From: Rhizobiales bacterium CCH10-E5
GTDB taxonomy: Bacteria > Pseudomonadota > Alphaproteobacteria > Rhizobiales > Beijerinckiaceae
Direction of reading: 5' to 3'
Assembly: GCA_001556125.1 (NCBI GenBank)
Contig: LSIG01000217.1
Location: 1-47,324, forward strand
DNA length: 47,324 nucleotides
Shown: positions 37,423 through 46,208 of the stretch, one piece after another
How positions within the stretch are numbered: position 1 is the first letter of the stretch
Layout of the letters: each line of letters starts with the position of its first letter
Position numbers and translations under genes: made by a program
Notes under the pieces: model-generated
Databases searched by the model: none
Told to the model about the DNA's origin: nothing
Seen by the model: the letters and a program-made list of their open reading frames with translations, nothing else

Positions 37423-38113
37423 TCTCGGCCACGAGATCCGCCGCGCGGCCCGACATCAGCAGCGGCAGCAGCGCGACGACGGTCTCGCGTGGCAGCTCCC
37501 ACCAGCGGCTGGCGAGCAGCGCGGCGATATCCGCCTCGTCGAAGCGCAACCGCAAGACCCGGGCCGGATTGCCGCCGACGATGGCATAGGCCGGAACGTC
37601 CCGTGTGACCACCGCCCGTGCCGCCACGACGGCACCGGTGCCGATCGTCACGCCGGACAGGATCATGGCCTGCGAGCCGAGCCAGACATCATGGCCGATG
37701 GTGACGTCACCGCGTGTGGTGTCGCTGCCCTCGATCGCGGCGGCCTCGGGCCAGAGCCCCGGCAGGGCTGGAAACGGATAGGTCGTCACCCAGTCGGTCC
37801 GGTGGTTGCCCCCGAGCAGGATCTCGACGCCATCGGCGATCGAGCCATAGCGGCCGATCGTCAGCCGCGCCCCGCTTTCGGGGAAGCGCACCTTCGGGCG
37901 GCCATAGGTCCAGGCGCCGACCGCAATCTGGCCGGGCCGCCGGGCGATCAGTGCCGCCAGATGCAGGCGCGTCTGATTGTGCGGGTTGACGCGCTTGCGC
38001 AACAGGCCGCGCAGGACGGGCGGAAGAGCCGCCCACCGAGCCTCCAGCGCGCCCGGACGCCACGACAGATCTTCCGGCGGCAGTCCCTCCGCCGGTTCGG
38101 GCGCCTGCGTCAC
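37394..38113 (-). CDS. CatB/Vat-like hexapeptide-repeat acetyltransferase
   Basis: This 239-residue left-handed beta-helix acyltransferase of the xenobiotic (CatB/Vat) group would use acetyl-CoA and a small hydroxyl acceptor. Hexapeptide repeats run from about 75 to 195 ([23 protein letters not shown]). The catalytic-loop histidine is in G-G-N-H-R-T-D-W. The tail [13 protein letters not shown] is diagnostic. The start is GTG at 38113; GTGA (38113-38110) overlaps the stop of the upstream secreted-protein gene, so translation is coupled. Its 3' end overlaps the broken acyltransferase frame by 29 bp on the opposite strand. Confidence 0.88.
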   Translation of the reverse strand: MTQAPEPAEGLPPEDLSWRPGALEARWAALPPVLRGLLRKRVNPHNQTRLHLAALIARRPGQIAVGAWTYGRPKVRFPESGARLTIGRYGSIADGVEILLGGNHRTDWVTTYPFPALPGLWPEAAAIEGSDTTRGDVTIGHDVWLGSQAMILSGVTIGTGAVVAARAVVTRDVPAYAIVGGNPARVLRLRFDEADIAALLASRWWELPRETVVALLPLLMSGRAADLVAEISERRPAGA

Positions 38114-39924
38114 TGCGCGTCGGCCTTGAGGTCGATCTTGTCGAGGATCTCGGTCGGGTCCGTGATGGTGATCACATCCGCGAGGCCGAGCCCGCTCGCA
38201 GACTTCGCCTTCGCGTCGAGCGTCAGCGTGCCCGGCTTGGCGACGAAGCGCGAGACCGCCGCCGTCAGCGCCTTGGCGGCGTCCGAGGGGCCGAGGATCG
38301 AGGCCAGCCCCAGGCTCGCGATCATCGCGAATTGCTGGCGCATCTCCTCGGGCTTGCGGCCGGCCTTGCGCGCCTCGTTGGCGATCAGCTTCTCGACGAG
38401 CCCGAAATTCTCCAGCTTCGCCGTGAGACCGCGGGCCGTCGCGCCGAGTGCCGCCACCTGCGCCAGTGCCGCATCGTTCGAGAACAGGTCCTTGGTCACG
38501 TTGCCCAAGGTTCCGGACAGATTGAGGCGTGCCAGCCCGTCGCCGCCGAGCGAGACTTGCCGGATCGCGAGTTCGTTGCGGGTCGCCTCCCAGGCGAGGT
38601 CGACCTTGGCCGAGAGGTCGAGCGAACGGATGCCCATCGCGATCAGATCCTTGGCTGCCGGGTTGCCGGCCCCCTCGGTGATCGGCGCGACGAGCTTGTC
38701 GAGCGTCAGTGACAGGCTGGTCGGGATGCCGTTGAGCTGCTCGCCCGCCTTCATCTCGAAGGTGCCGAGCGCGACCTTGACCGGAGCCGCGCCGGGCTTC
38801 GCCGGCGGCACATCGACGGAGAGCCCGACCATGCGCATCGTGCCGAGCGTCGGGACATAGCGGCGCCAGTCGCCCATGTCGGGGCCGGAGCCCGGACGGC
38901 CGAGATCCTCCAGCAGCGCCTTTACCACCGGGCCGTAGGAGAAGCCGACATAGCTGATCGAATCGACCGAGCCCCGGGCGCCGCCGCCGGCGAATTTCAA
39001 TCCCTCGATCGCGAAACCGGATTTCTCGGGCGCGTCCTGGCCATAGGCGATGCGCGAAATCCTGATCTCGACGGGGTCCGGCTTCGCTCCCGGCTTGGCC
39101 GCCTTCGGATCGACTACCGTCATCACCATGTCGCGGATCTCGCCGCTGCCGATCTCGACGCGGTCATAGAAGCCGAGCAGAGCGATGCCCATGCGCTTCT
39201 CGGCCTCGCGCCGGACCGGATCGTCCTTCGCGGCGCCACCGGCTGCGGTCTGCTCTGAGAGCGCCATCGCGCGGGACAGCAGATCGCCCAGCGGCTCGGG
39301 GCCCACCGCCGCCGCCACGTCGCGGCTGGTGGTGCGGCCGAAGCTCATCTTGCCGGCGGCGCCCATGTCGATGCTGTAGCCGTCCTGCTCGGCGCGACGC
39401 AGCAACGGGCGCAGCGGCTCGGTCCGGCCGGACGGAACGCGGTCGACGAGCACGCGCGCGGTCTGGCGGAGGTCGAACCCCTCGAAGCGCAGCGCCAGCA
39501 GCGTGCCGCTGAGTTTGCCGCCTTCGGGAGTCTGGCCGGCGATCGATCCGCCCGCCGATTCGCCCCGCGCGATCTGCCCGTCCCGGACATCCGAGAAACG
39601 GACGTCGCGATAGGTGGTGATCTGCTTCTGCTGGCCCTGCGCGACCTCGACGACGAGCTCCGGCGCGCGGATCTCGGCCGCGCTCAGGCGGTCGATGCGC
39701 GCCAGCGCCGTTTCGCCGCTCTTGATGTCGAGCAGGCTGCGGAAGGCTTCACGCTCGAGAGCGGAGCCCTTCACATCGAGTTTCGGGGCCGAGAGGGTCA
39801 CCAGGCCGAACTCCATGCGGACATTGTCGAGCTGGAAATCGGCGGCGGCGAGCGGCTGCGAAAGCGCCAGCGTGACGAAAGCGAGGGCGGCACCGAACGG
39901 GCGGTGCAGGCGCGGAGCGGTCAT
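38110..39924 (-). CDS. Large exported protein of unknown function
   Basis: This 604-residue protein has a signal peptide at about 1-27 ending L-A-A-A. The mature part has no motif I recognise. It is made of repeated beta-strand-like segments with statements such as [16 protein letters not shown] and L-R-F-E-G-F-D-L, alternating with Gly/Pro linkers, and a helical region near 490-560. Composition suggests a soluble periplasmic or outer-membrane-associated protein; there are no cysteines that I noticed. The ATG at 39924 has CAGGAG seven nt upstream. It is coupled to the CatB-like gene by a GTGA overlap. Confidence 0.8.
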   Translation of the reverse strand: MTAPRLHRPFGAALAFVTLALSQPLAAADFQLDNVRMEFGLVTLSAPKLDVKGSALEREAFRSLLDIKSGETALARIDRLSAAEIRAPELVVEVAQGQQKQITTYRDVRFSDVRDGQIARGESAGGSIAGQTPEGGKLSGTLLALRFEGFDLRQTARVLVDRVPSGRTEPLRPLLRRAEQDGYSIDMGAAGKMSFGRTTSRDVAAAVGPEPLGDLLSRAMALSEQTAAGGAAKDDPVRREAEKRMGIALLGFYDRVEIGSGEIRDMVMTVVDPKAAKPGAKPDPVEIRISRIAYGQDAPEKSGFAIEGLKFAGGGARGSVDSISYVGFSYGPVVKALLEDLGRPGSGPDMGDWRRYVPTLGTMRMVGLSVDVPPAKPGAAPVKVALGTFEMKAGEQLNGIPTSLSLTLDKLVAPITEGAGNPAAKDLIAMGIRSLDLSAKVDLAWEATRNELAIRQVSLGGDGLARLNLSGTLGNVTKDLFSNDAALAQVAALGATARGLTAKLENFGLVEKLIANEARKAGRKPEEMRQQFAMIASLGLASILGPSDAAKALTAAVSRFVAKPGTLTLDAKAKSASGLGLADVITITDPTEILDKIDLKADAQ

Positions 39925-40103
39925 GACGGTCTCCTGTTTTGTGGCGCGACCCTGCCGCAACCTGCCTGCGAAGGAAAGCCGCGACGCTCCGGCATGCTGA
40001 CGAAAGACTTGACCGGGCGGCCTGCGTGATCGGTATCTGTCGCAGATTCGCCATCTGTGCCGTCATAGCTTCGCAGGACGCGCCAGCCGGAGCCGAGACG
40101 ACG

Positions 40104-40619
40104 ATGCAGGCCAAGCCCCGTTTCCTGTCCACCGTGACCCGCGCCGTCGCGGCTTTGGCGCTTGGCGTCGCTCTGGCGCTGCCCGCGGGCCTTGCCGCGC
40201 AACCCCTGCGCCTGGCCCAGGGCGCGGCCTCGCCAGCCGCGGCGCTGGAAAGCCTCGCCATCGTCAGCGGCGGAAAACGCCACGTCTTTCAGGTCGAGGT
40301 GATGCGCACGCCGGAACAGCGGGCGAGGGGGCTGATGCACCGTCGCTATCTGCCGGCCGACCGCGGCATGCTGTTCGATTTCGGCCGCACCGAGCCGGTC
40401 GCGATGTGGATGGAGAACACCTACATCCCGCTCGACATGCTGTTCATCCGCGCCGACGGCACGATCGCGCGCATCGCCGAGAACACCGAGCCGCTGTCGC
40501 AGCGGACGATTCCCTCCGGCGAGCCGGTGCTGTCGGTGCTGGAGATCAATGGCGGGGTCAGCCGCACGCTCGGCGTGAAGCCGGGCGACCGTGTCGAGCA
40601 CGCGCTGTTCAAGCGCTGA
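40104..40619 (+). CDS. DUF192 family exported protein
   Basis: This 171-residue exported protein has a signal peptide at about 1-32. The DUF192 domain (about 50-168) shows V-E-V-M-R-T-P-E-Q-R-A-R-G-L-M-H-R, then G-M-L-F-D-F, the V-A-M-W-M-E-N-T-Y-I-P-L-D-M-L-F-I core, and the closing E-I-N-G-G with G-V-K-P-G-D. DUF192 proteins are small periplasmic barrel-like proteins of unknown role. The ATG at 40104 starts the signal peptide. A strong hairpin follows the stop at once, and the downstream tRNA-Pro probably has its own promoter. Confidence 0.92.
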   Translation: MQAKPRFLSTVTRAVAALALGVALALPAGLAAQPLRLAQGAASPAAALESLAIVSGGKRHVFQVEVMRTPEQRARGLMHRRYLPADRGMLFDFGRTEPVAMWMENTYIPLDMLFIRADGTIARIAENTEPLSQRTIPSGEPVLSVLEINGGVSRTLGVKPGDRVEHALFKR

Positions 40620-40620
40620 G

Positions 40621-40652
40621 CCGGCGCCCCGCGCTTGCGGGCGGGGCGCCGG
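40621..40652 (+). terminator. GC-rich hairpin directly after the DUF192 gene
   Basis: A perfect 12-bp stem (CCGGCGCCCCGC at 40621-40632, complement at 40641-40652) with an 8-nt loop begins 2 nt after the stop. It lacks a T-run but is strong enough to act as a terminator or 3' barrier. Confidence 0.5.
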
Positions 40653-40688
40653 ACGTGATAGCCAACCGCCACGCGTGGAATGGCCAGT

Positions 40689-40765
40689 CGGGGTATAGCG
40701 CAGCCCGGTAGCGCATCTGCTTTGGGAGCAGAGGGTCCCAGGTTCGAATCCTGGTGCCCCGACCA
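40689..40765 (+). tRNA. tRNA-Pro (anticodon TGG)
   Basis: The 77-nt cloverleaf has acceptor arm CGGGG with its complement before an encoded CCA. The D-arm region is AGCGCAGCCCGGTAGCGC. The anticodon stem TCTGC/GCAGA holds loop TTTGGGA (anticodon TGG), and the T-arm contains GGTTCGAATCC. Confidence 0.98.
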
Positions 40766-40847
40766 TTCCGGGCGTCTTGCGACCGGGTACGGCCCGGCGG
40801 CAAGCGTGTCAGACGGCCAGTTATCAGGTGAGCGTCGAGCGAGAGCC

Positions 40848-41153
40848 ATGACCGCACGCATCTATCGCCCCGCCCGGACGGCCATGCAGTCCGGCACCGC
40901 CAAGACCGAGCGCTGGCTGCTCGAATACGAGCCGGAACAGCCGCGCCAGATCGAGCCGCTGATGGGCTGGACCTCGTCGGGCGACATGAAGAGCCAGGTC
41001 AAACTCTGGTTCGACAGCGAGGCCGAGGCGGTCGCCTACGCCGCCCGCAACGGCATTCCCTATCGCGTCGAGCAGCCCAAGGAGCCCGTGCGCCGGACCC
41101 TGGCCTACGCCGACAATTTCAAGTTCTCGCGTCGCGGACAGTGGACGCATTGA
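40848..41153 (+). CDS. NDUFS4-like complex I accessory subunit (ETC C1 family)
   Basis: This 101-residue protein is homologous to the mitochondrial 18-kDa complex I subunit NDUFS4, which stabilises the NADH-oxidising module. Typical features are the start A-R-I-Y-R-P-A-R-T-A-M-Q-S-G, then W-L-L-E-Y-E-P, the L-M-G-W-T-S-S-G-D-M core, F-D-S-E-A-E-A-V-A-Y-A and the tail Y-A-D-N-F-K-F-S-R-R. The ATG at 40848 is preceded by GCGAGAGCC; upstream codons run through the tRNA and are rejected. It sits between two tRNA genes, away from the other complex I accessory gene at 5027. Confidence 0.95.
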   Translation: MTARIYRPARTAMQSGTAKTERWLLEYEPEQPRQIEPLMGWTSSGDMKSQVKLWFDSEAEAVAYAARNGIPYRVEQPKEPVRRTLAYADNFKFSRRGQWTH

Positions 41154-41222
41154 CAGCTTGAAGGGGCAGGGCGCTCGCCTTCGCCCCTGATAAGACCGGC
41201 GGAGGCCACGGCCTTCGTCTTC

Positions 41223-41299
41223 GGGCCCGTAGCTCAGATGGATAGAGCAGCAGCCTTCTAAGCTGCTGGTCGCTGGTTCGAATCCAGCCGGGCTCGCCA
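41223..41299 (+). tRNA. tRNA-Arg (anticodon TCT)
   Basis: The 77-nt cloverleaf has a seven-pair acceptor stem (GGGCCCG with CGGGCTC, one G-T pair). The D-arm region is TAGCTCAGATGGATAGAGCA, the anticodon stem GCAGC/GCTGC holds loop CTTCTAA (anticodon TCT), the T-arm contains GGTTCGAATCC, and CCA is encoded. Confidence 0.98.
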
Positions 41300-41361
41300 T
41301 TGTTCGCCCCCCGTTGCCGCGCGGTCCGTGCGGGCGTGATCGTGCTCCCGCCCCGACGGCG

Positions 41362-41652
41362 TCAATCCTCCCGGCCCCAGTGGCGCAGGCGCCGGATCGC
41401 GGCGGCCGGGTCCGCGGGGCGTCGCTGCCAGAAGCCATGCAGCAGCCCGCCGACGAAGAACAGGGCGAAGCTCGGCAGCGCCGCTGCGATCGGGGCCGTG
41501 ACGAGGCCCATGGCGCAGCCGCCGGAATCGCCGGCGCCACATCTCGGATCGAAGATCATCGCACCGAAGACGAGGATGACGGCCGCCAGCGGGCCGATCA
41601 GCAGGCCCCAGAGACCGGTGCGCAGCGCCTTCAGCAACAGCCGGCCCATCAT
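41362..41652 (-). CDS. Small membrane protein of unknown function
   Basis: This 96-residue protein has two hydrophobic helices, at about 10-33 and 47-72, separated by a short loop with two cysteines (P-R-C-G and G-G-C-A) that could be disulfide-bonded on the periplasmic side. The C-terminal 25 residues are basic and probably cytosolic. I recognise no family. The first ATG (41652) has GGGAGG six nt upstream, which supports it as a real gene. It is divergent from the GT39 gene and converges on the tRNA-Arg. Confidence 0.7.
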   Translation of the reverse strand: MMGRLLLKALRTGLWGLLIGPLAAVILVFGAMIFDPRCGAGDSGGCAMGLVTAPIAAALPSFALFFVGGLLHGFWQRRPADPAAAIRRLRHWGRED

Positions 41653-41864
41653 TGCCCCTCCCGTCGATCGGCAGGCTAGCGACCCGGTCCTTCGCTGTCA
41701 TGAGCCGGCGCCGCGCCCTGAACTTGCCGCGGCGCAGCATGCGGCGTAAACCGCGCCGGCCGCTGCCTGGCGGCCTTCGCCTTGATCATGCCCGAAAGAC
41801 CGGTCATCGCCGCGGCCTTTCCGGCCTCGAGCCAGTTGCGATCGCTGCGGTCGCGAGGATGTCC

Positions 41865-43553
41865 ATGCCGTCGCTCACCTCCGCGCTCGACCGTCTCGCG
41901 ACGCTGGCCTCCGCCAGCCACGCCCGCGCCTGCGCATTCCTGGCGCTCCTGTCGCTGGCGGCGTTCCTGCCGGGCTTCCAGACGCTGCAGCCGCTCGACC
42001 GGGATGAGCCTCGCTTCGCGCAGGCCAGCAAGCAGATGCTGGAGACGCGCGATTTCGTCGATATCCGCTTCCAGGACGAGGCGCGCCACAAGAAGCCGGT
42101 CGGCATCTACTGGCTGCAGAGCGCGACCGTCGCTGCCGGCGAGGCACTGGGCGTGCCGCAGGCGCGCACCCAGATCTGGCTCTACCGCATTCCCTCGCTC
42201 GTCGGTGCCATCGCGACGGTTCTCCTGACCTACTGGGCGCTGCTCGCTTTTGTGAGCGCACGCATGGCGCTTCTCGGCGCGGCGCTGATGGCCGCCTGCG
42301 TCCTGCTCGGCGTCGAGGCCCGCATCGCCAAGACCGACGCGATGCTGGCTGCCTGCGCCGTCGCGACCATGGGCGCGCTGGCGCGAACCTGGCTGGACTG
42401 GACGCGCTCGCTCGCCTTTGTCCCGAGCTCGCGCAACTGGCTGGTGTTCTGGGGCGCGACGGCGCTCGGCCTGCTGCTGAAAGGGCCGATCGTCCCCATG
42501 GTCTGGGGCCTCGCCATCCTCGTCCTCAGCCTCCGCGAGCGCAGCTTCCGCTGGCTGAAGCCGCTGCGCTTCGGCCCCGGCCTGCTGCTGTGCCTCGTCG
42601 TCGTCCTGCCCTGGTTCCTGGCGATCGCCTGGAAGACCGGCGGCAGCTTCTTCGCCGAGAGCGTCGGGCAGGACATGCTCGGCAAGGTCGCCGAGGGGCA
42701 GGAGAAGCACTGGGGGCCGCCGGGGCTCTATCTCCTGATCTTCTTCGGCACCTACTGGCCCGCGGCCGCCTTCGCCGCGATGGCCGTGCCCTTCGCCTGG
42801 GTGCGCCGGCGCGAGCCGCAGGTCCTGTTCCTGCTGGCCTGGATCGTGCCGTCCTGGCTCGTTTTCGAGGCGGTGCCGACCAAGCTGCCGCACTACGTGC
42901 TGCCGCTCTACCCGGCGGTGACGGCGCTGCTGCTGCTCGCGGTGCTGAATGATGGGATCGACCGTTTCCGCCGCGGCTCCGTCGCCACGGCGCTGCTCGT
43001 GGTCATCGTGCCGCTGGCCCTGACCGGCGTCATCGTCGCGGCCAACTGGTCGCTGGACGGCACCATTCCCTTGCTCGCCCTGCCGTCCCTGCTTCTGGCG
43101 CTGTTCGTCGCCGGGACGGTGGTCGCCGCCTTCCGCCGCAGCGACTTCGAAGGCGCGCTCTGGCGCGGGGTCGTCGCGAGCCTGCTGCTCGGGCTCGGTG
43201 TCTACGGCTTCGCGGTCGAGAGCCTGCGTTCCTTCAAGCTCTCGCCCCGCCTGGCGGAGGCGGTCCGCTCGGTCGGCTGCTCCGATCCGGCGGTCATGAC
43301 GGTCGGTTATCGCGAACCCAGCCTCGTCTTCCTCGTCGGCACCGATCTCGCAATGGGCGCTGATGGTTCCGCAGCAGCCACCTTCCTTGCCCAGCCGGGC
43401 TGCCGGGTCGCCCTGGTCGAGGCGCGCCATGCCGCCGCCTTCCAGGCCGCGCTGCCCGCCACGGGGATCACGCCCCGGCTGGTGACGACGCTGCGCGGTT
43501 TCAACCTCAACGGAGGCCGGCGCCTCGAGATCGCGGTGCTGACCCGACCCTGA
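41865..43553 (+). CDS. ArnT-like glycosyltransferase family 39 protein
   Basis: This 562-residue polytopic inner-membrane enzyme transfers a sugar from a polyprenyl-phosphate donor to an extracytoplasmic acceptor such as lipid A, LPS core or protein. The first periplasmic loop has the family's catalytic acidic pair in D-R-D-E-P-R-F-A-Q-A, followed by D-E-A-R-H-K-K-P-V-G-I-Y-W-L. Some ten further membrane helices follow, and the motif T-K-L-P-H-Y-V-L-P-L-Y-P lies near residue 345. The last 150 residues hold a soluble periplasmic part. The start could be ATG 41859 or 41865; I chose 41865, with GAGG spaced about 7 nt upstream. It heads a trio with the next two genes. Confidence 0.9.
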   Translation: MPSLTSALDRLATLASASHARACAFLALLSLAAFLPGFQTLQPLDRDEPRFAQASKQMLETRDFVDIRFQDEARHKKPVGIYWLQSATVAAGEALGVPQARTQIWLYRIPSLVGAIATVLLTYWALLAFVSARMALLGAALMAACVLLGVEARIAKTDAMLAACAVATMGALARTWLDWTRSLAFVPSSRNWLVFWGATALGLLLKGPIVPMVWGLAILVLSLRERSFRWLKPLRFGPGLLLCLVVVLPWFLAIAWKTGGSFFAESVGQDMLGKVAEGQEKHWGPPGLYLLIFFGTYWPAAAFAAMAVPFAWVRRREPQVLFLLAWIVPSWLVFEAVPTKLPHYVLPLYPAVTALLLLAVLNDGIDRFRRGSVATALLVVIVPLALTGVIVAANWSLDGTIPLLALPSLLLALFVAGTVVAAFRRSDFEGALWRGVVASLLLGLGVYGFAVESLRSFKLSPRLAEAVRSVGCSDPAVMTVGYREPSLVFLVGTDLAMGADGSAAATFLAQPGCRVALVEARHAAAFQAALPATGITPRLVTTLRGFNLNGGRRLEIAVLTRP

Positions 43554-43659
43554 CCCGTTCCCGGCAGCGTCCGCCGGCGAACGGACATCCTGCCAAGCTC
43601 CTTGCCCCGCGCGCCGCCCTGACGCAGGTTGCGGGCCGTTTTTCCCGGATGATCGTCTG

Positions 43660-44427
43660 TTGACCGACCCCACCTTCTCTCCCGAAGCCGCTTCGCCCGC
43701 GCCGCTGCTCAGCGTGGTCGTGCCCGTCCGCAATGAGGTCGGCAACGTCGCGCCGCTGATCGCCGATATCGAGGCGGCCTGCCGGCCGATCGGCGCCTTC
43801 GAGGTGATCTACGTCAATGATGGCTCGAGCGACGGCACGGCAGCGGCGCTGGCGGCACTCGCTGCCGAGCGGAGCTGGCTGCGGATCGTCACCCACGCCC
43901 AGTCCTGCGGGCAAAGCGCCGCCGTGCGCAGTGGGGTGCGCCATGCCCGCGCGCCGATCGTCGCCACGCTCGACGGTGACGGCCAGAACGATCCCGCCTT
44001 CCTGCCGGCGATGGTGGAGGCTCTGCAGCGGGCCGGCCTCCAGGCCGGGCTCGTCCAGGGTCAGCGCGTCGGCCGCAAGGACACCGGCTTCAAGAAGCTG
44101 CAATCCCGCATCGCCAACGGCGTGCGCGGACGCCTGCTCAAGGACGGCACGCGCGACGCCGGCTGCGGGCTGAAATGCTTCCGGCGCGAGGCCTATCTGG
44201 CGCTGCCCTATTTCGACGCGCTGCACCGCTTCATGCCGGCCCTGATGGTGCGCGAGGGCTATGCGGTCGTGCATCTCGACGTGCGCGACCGTCCGCGTCT
44301 CACAGGCGTGTCGAATTACGGCTTCTTCGACCGGCTCTGGGTCGGCATTCTCGACCTCGTCGGCGTCTGGTGGCTGATCCGCCGCCGCCGCCGCGTTCCC
44401 CAGATCGTGCCGGAGGCGCAGCCATGA
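43660..44427 (+). CDS. DPM1/ArnC-like polyprenyl-phosphate glycosyltransferase (GT2)
   Basis: This 255-residue GT2 enzyme probably loads a sugar from a nucleotide donor onto polyprenyl phosphate, making the donor for the upstream GT39 protein. It has V-V-V-P-V-R-N-E at the start, Y-V-N-D-G-S-S-D-G-T, then A-T-L-D-G-D-G-Q-N-D-P as the metal site, and D-A-G-C-G-L-K-C-F-R near 165-175. A C-terminal hydrophobic segment precedes an arginine cluster (R-R-R-R-R-V). The only sensible start is TTG at 43660; an ATG at 43649 is out of frame and stops at once. Its stop overlaps the next gene by ATGA. Confidence 0.9.
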   Translation: MTDPTFSPEAASPAPLLSVVVPVRNEVGNVAPLIADIEAACRPIGAFEVIYVNDGSSDGTAAALAALAAERSWLRIVTHAQSCGQSAAVRSGVRHARAPIVATLDGDGQNDPAFLPAMVEALQRAGLQAGLVQGQRVGRKDTGFKKLQSRIANGVRGRLLKDGTRDAGCGLKCFRREAYLALPYFDALHRFMPALMVREGYAVVHLDVRDRPRLTGVSNYGFFDRLWVGILDLVGVWWLIRRRRRVPQIVPEAQP

Positions 44428-44750
44428 TCATCTCGATCGGTCACGCCGTCTCGGACTATCTCTACGACGTCTTCGTGCTGAAGTTCGACTTCTGGCTCGC
44501 CTTCGGCATCGTCGCGCAGCTGCTCTTCACCGCGCGCTTCCTGGTCCAGTGGCTGGCGAGCGAGCGGGAGGGCAACTCGGTGATGCCGCTCTCCTTCTGG
44601 TATTTTTCGCTGGCGGGGGGCCTGATGACCCTGGTCTACGGCATCGTCCGGCGCGAGCCGATCATCATCATGGGCCAGGCTCTCGCAATGGTGATCTACA
44701 CCCGCAACCTGATCCTGATCTTCCGCAACCGCCGAAGGCAGCAGGGCTGA
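44424..44750 (+). CDS. LAB_N domain membrane protein (lipid-A-biosynthesis N-terminal-like)
   Basis: This 108-residue protein has three membrane helices. It carries the LAB_N pattern F-W-L-A-F-G-I-V-A-Q-L-L-F-T-A-R-F-L-V-Q-W-L-A-S-E-style region (about 23-47), then S-V-M-P-L-S-F-W-Y-F-S-L, Y-G-I-V-R-R-E-P-I-I-I-M-G-Q and a basic C-terminus. Such proteins commonly sit beside DPM1-like and GT39 genes and may be flippase or accessory partners for polyprenyl-linked sugars. The ATG at 44424 overlaps the GT2 stop by 4 bp, indicating coupled translation. Confidence 0.9.
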   Translation: MIISIGHAVSDYLYDVFVLKFDFWLAFGIVAQLLFTARFLVQWLASEREGNSVMPLSFWYFSLAGGLMTLVYGIVRREPIIIMGQALAMVIYTRNLILIFRNRRRQQG

Positions 44751-45139
44751 GGCCCCGTCGCCCACCGGTCGGCGGTGCGTCTTGCGAGTCCAGCCCGATC
44801 GGTTTCGATCGACGGGAAGCCTCTCCTCGCAGGTCGGCGCGCCGTTCTGGCGCCGAATCAGGCAGGGCTGTGCCTCGGCACCGCGGCGGCGGCGGCTCAT
44901 CGAGCAGCCCGCCCGAGGCTTGACCGCCCCCACATTCTCGCATGTGATGTATGCAGTGGACAGGGGACGCCGTCGCAAGACGCCTCCGCTTGACGCTCAT
45001 GCGGGGCTCTGGCAATCGACGAATGGACGGTATGGCGCATAATTTCTGTGCATCCAGCGGCCGTCGCGCCGCTAGCGTCCACACCGACGGCATCTGCCGG
45101 CCGATATCGGGCAGGAGCATTTCAATGGGAGAGAGTACC
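44751..45139. other. Intergenic region upstream of the first AapJ-like gene
   Basis: These 389 bp lie between the LAB_N gene and the amino-acid binding protein gene. No credible small gene is visible. A candidate promoter, TTGACC (44920-44925), a 17-nt spacer and TGTGAT (44943-44948), would leave a leader of about 185 nt. A CATAAT box at 45038-45043 could mark a second start but has a poor -35. Confidence 0.4.
44920..44948 (+). promoter_or_regulatory. Candidate promoter of the first AapJ-like gene
   Basis: TTGACC (44920-44925) and TGTGAT (44943-44948) are separated by 17 nt. The -35 is strong and the -10 matches the consensus at four of six positions. Confidence 0.35.
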
Positions 45140-46165
45140 ATGAAGAAGTTCATGACGGCCGCCGTCGCGGGGCTGGGCCTGGCGCTGGCGGCGACGGCCG
45201 CCTCGGCGCAGGCGCCCTCGACGCTGGCTCAGGTCAAGCAGCGCAACATCCTCAACTGCGGCTCCAACACCGGCCTCGCCGGCTTCGGCGTGCCGGATGC
45301 GCAGGGCAACTGGGGCGGTCTCGACGTCGAGTTCTGCCGCGCGGTCGCCGCGGCGATCTTCAACGATCCGGCGAAGGTCAAGTTCATCCCGCTCTCGGCC
45401 AAGGACCGCTTCACGGCGCTCCAGTCGGGCGAGGTCGACCTGCTCGTGCGCAACTCGACCTGGACGATGACCCGCGACGCCTCGCTCGGCATCGTCTTCA
45501 CCGGCGTCAACTACTATGACGGCCAGGGCTTCATGGTCCGCAAGAAGCTCGGCGTGACCTCTGCGCTGCAGCTCTCGGGCGCTTCGGTCTGCACCCAGCA
45601 GGGCACCACGACCGAGTTGAACCTCGCCGACTACTTCCGCGCCAACAACCTGAAATACGAGGTCGTCGCCTTCGCCTCCTCGGACGAGACGGTCAAGGCC
45701 TATGACGCCGGCCGCTGCGACGCCTTCACCACCGACGCCTCCGGCCTCTATGCCGAACGCCTGAAGCTGACGGCGCCGGACGATCACATCGTTCTGCCGG
45801 AGATCATCTCCAAGGAGCCGCTGGGTCCGTCCGTCCGCAACAACGATCCGCAGTGGTTCGCGCTGGTGAAGTGGGTTCACTTCGCCATGTTGAACGCCGA
45901 GGAGCTGGGCGTCACCAAGGCCAATGTCGACGAGATGATGAAGTCGCCGAATCCGGAGATCAAGCGTCTGCTCGGCACCGAGGGCAAGTTCGGCGAGACG
46001 ATCGGCCTGACCAATGACTGGGTCTACCGCATCATCAAGCATGTCGGGAACTACGGCGAGTCGTTCGAGAAGAACGTCGGCGCCGGCTCGCTGTTGAAGA
46101 TCGCGCGCGGCCAGAACGCGCTCTGGACCAAGGGCGGCCTGCAGTACGCCCCGCCGGTCCGTTAA
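45140..46165 (+). CDS. Amino-acid ABC transporter substrate-binding protein (AapJ-like), copy 1
   Basis: This 341-residue periplasmic binding protein of the general L-amino acid transporter type has a signal peptide at about 1-24 (A-A-S-A-Q-A). The SBP_bac_3 fold follows with L-N-C-G-S-N-T-G-L-A-G-F, D-A-Q-G-N-W-G-G-L-D-V-E-F-C-R-A, L-S-A-K-D-R-F-T-A-L-Q-S-G-E and the hinge region R-C-D-A-F-T-T-D. The ATG at 45140 has GGGAGAG upstream. A strong terminator follows, so it can be expressed alone. Its permease and ATPase genes are not in the window and may follow copy 2. Confidence 0.95.
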   Translation: MKKFMTAAVAGLGLALAATAASAQAPSTLAQVKQRNILNCGSNTGLAGFGVPDAQGNWGGLDVEFCRAVAAAIFNDPAKVKFIPLSAKDRFTALQSGEVDLLVRNSTWTMTRDASLGIVFTGVNYYDGQGFMVRKKLGVTSALQLSGASVCTQQGTTTELNLADYFRANNLKYEVVAFASSDETVKAYDAGRCDAFTTDASGLYAERLKLTAPDDHIVLPEIISKEPLGPSVRNNDPQWFALVKWVHFAMLNAEELGVTKANVDEMMKSPNPEIKRLLGTEGKFGETIGLTNDWVYRIIKHVGNYGESFEKNVGAGSLLKIARGQNALWTKGGLQYAPPVR

Positions 46166-46174
46166 GAACGACGA

Positions 46175-46208
46175 GCGGGCGCCGGATCGATCCGGCGCCC
46201 GCTTTTTT
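46175..46208 (+). terminator. Strong intrinsic terminator between the AapJ-like copies
   Basis: A perfect 28-nt palindrome (14-nt arm GCGGGCGCCGGATC from 46175) is followed directly by six T residues (46203-46208). It begins 9 nt past the copy 1 stop. Confidence 0.95.

Noticed and set aside
44751..45139. Small genes in the region before the first AapJ-like gene
   Set aside because: Frames present on both strands lack ribosome sites and conserved character; the region reads as promoter and leader.
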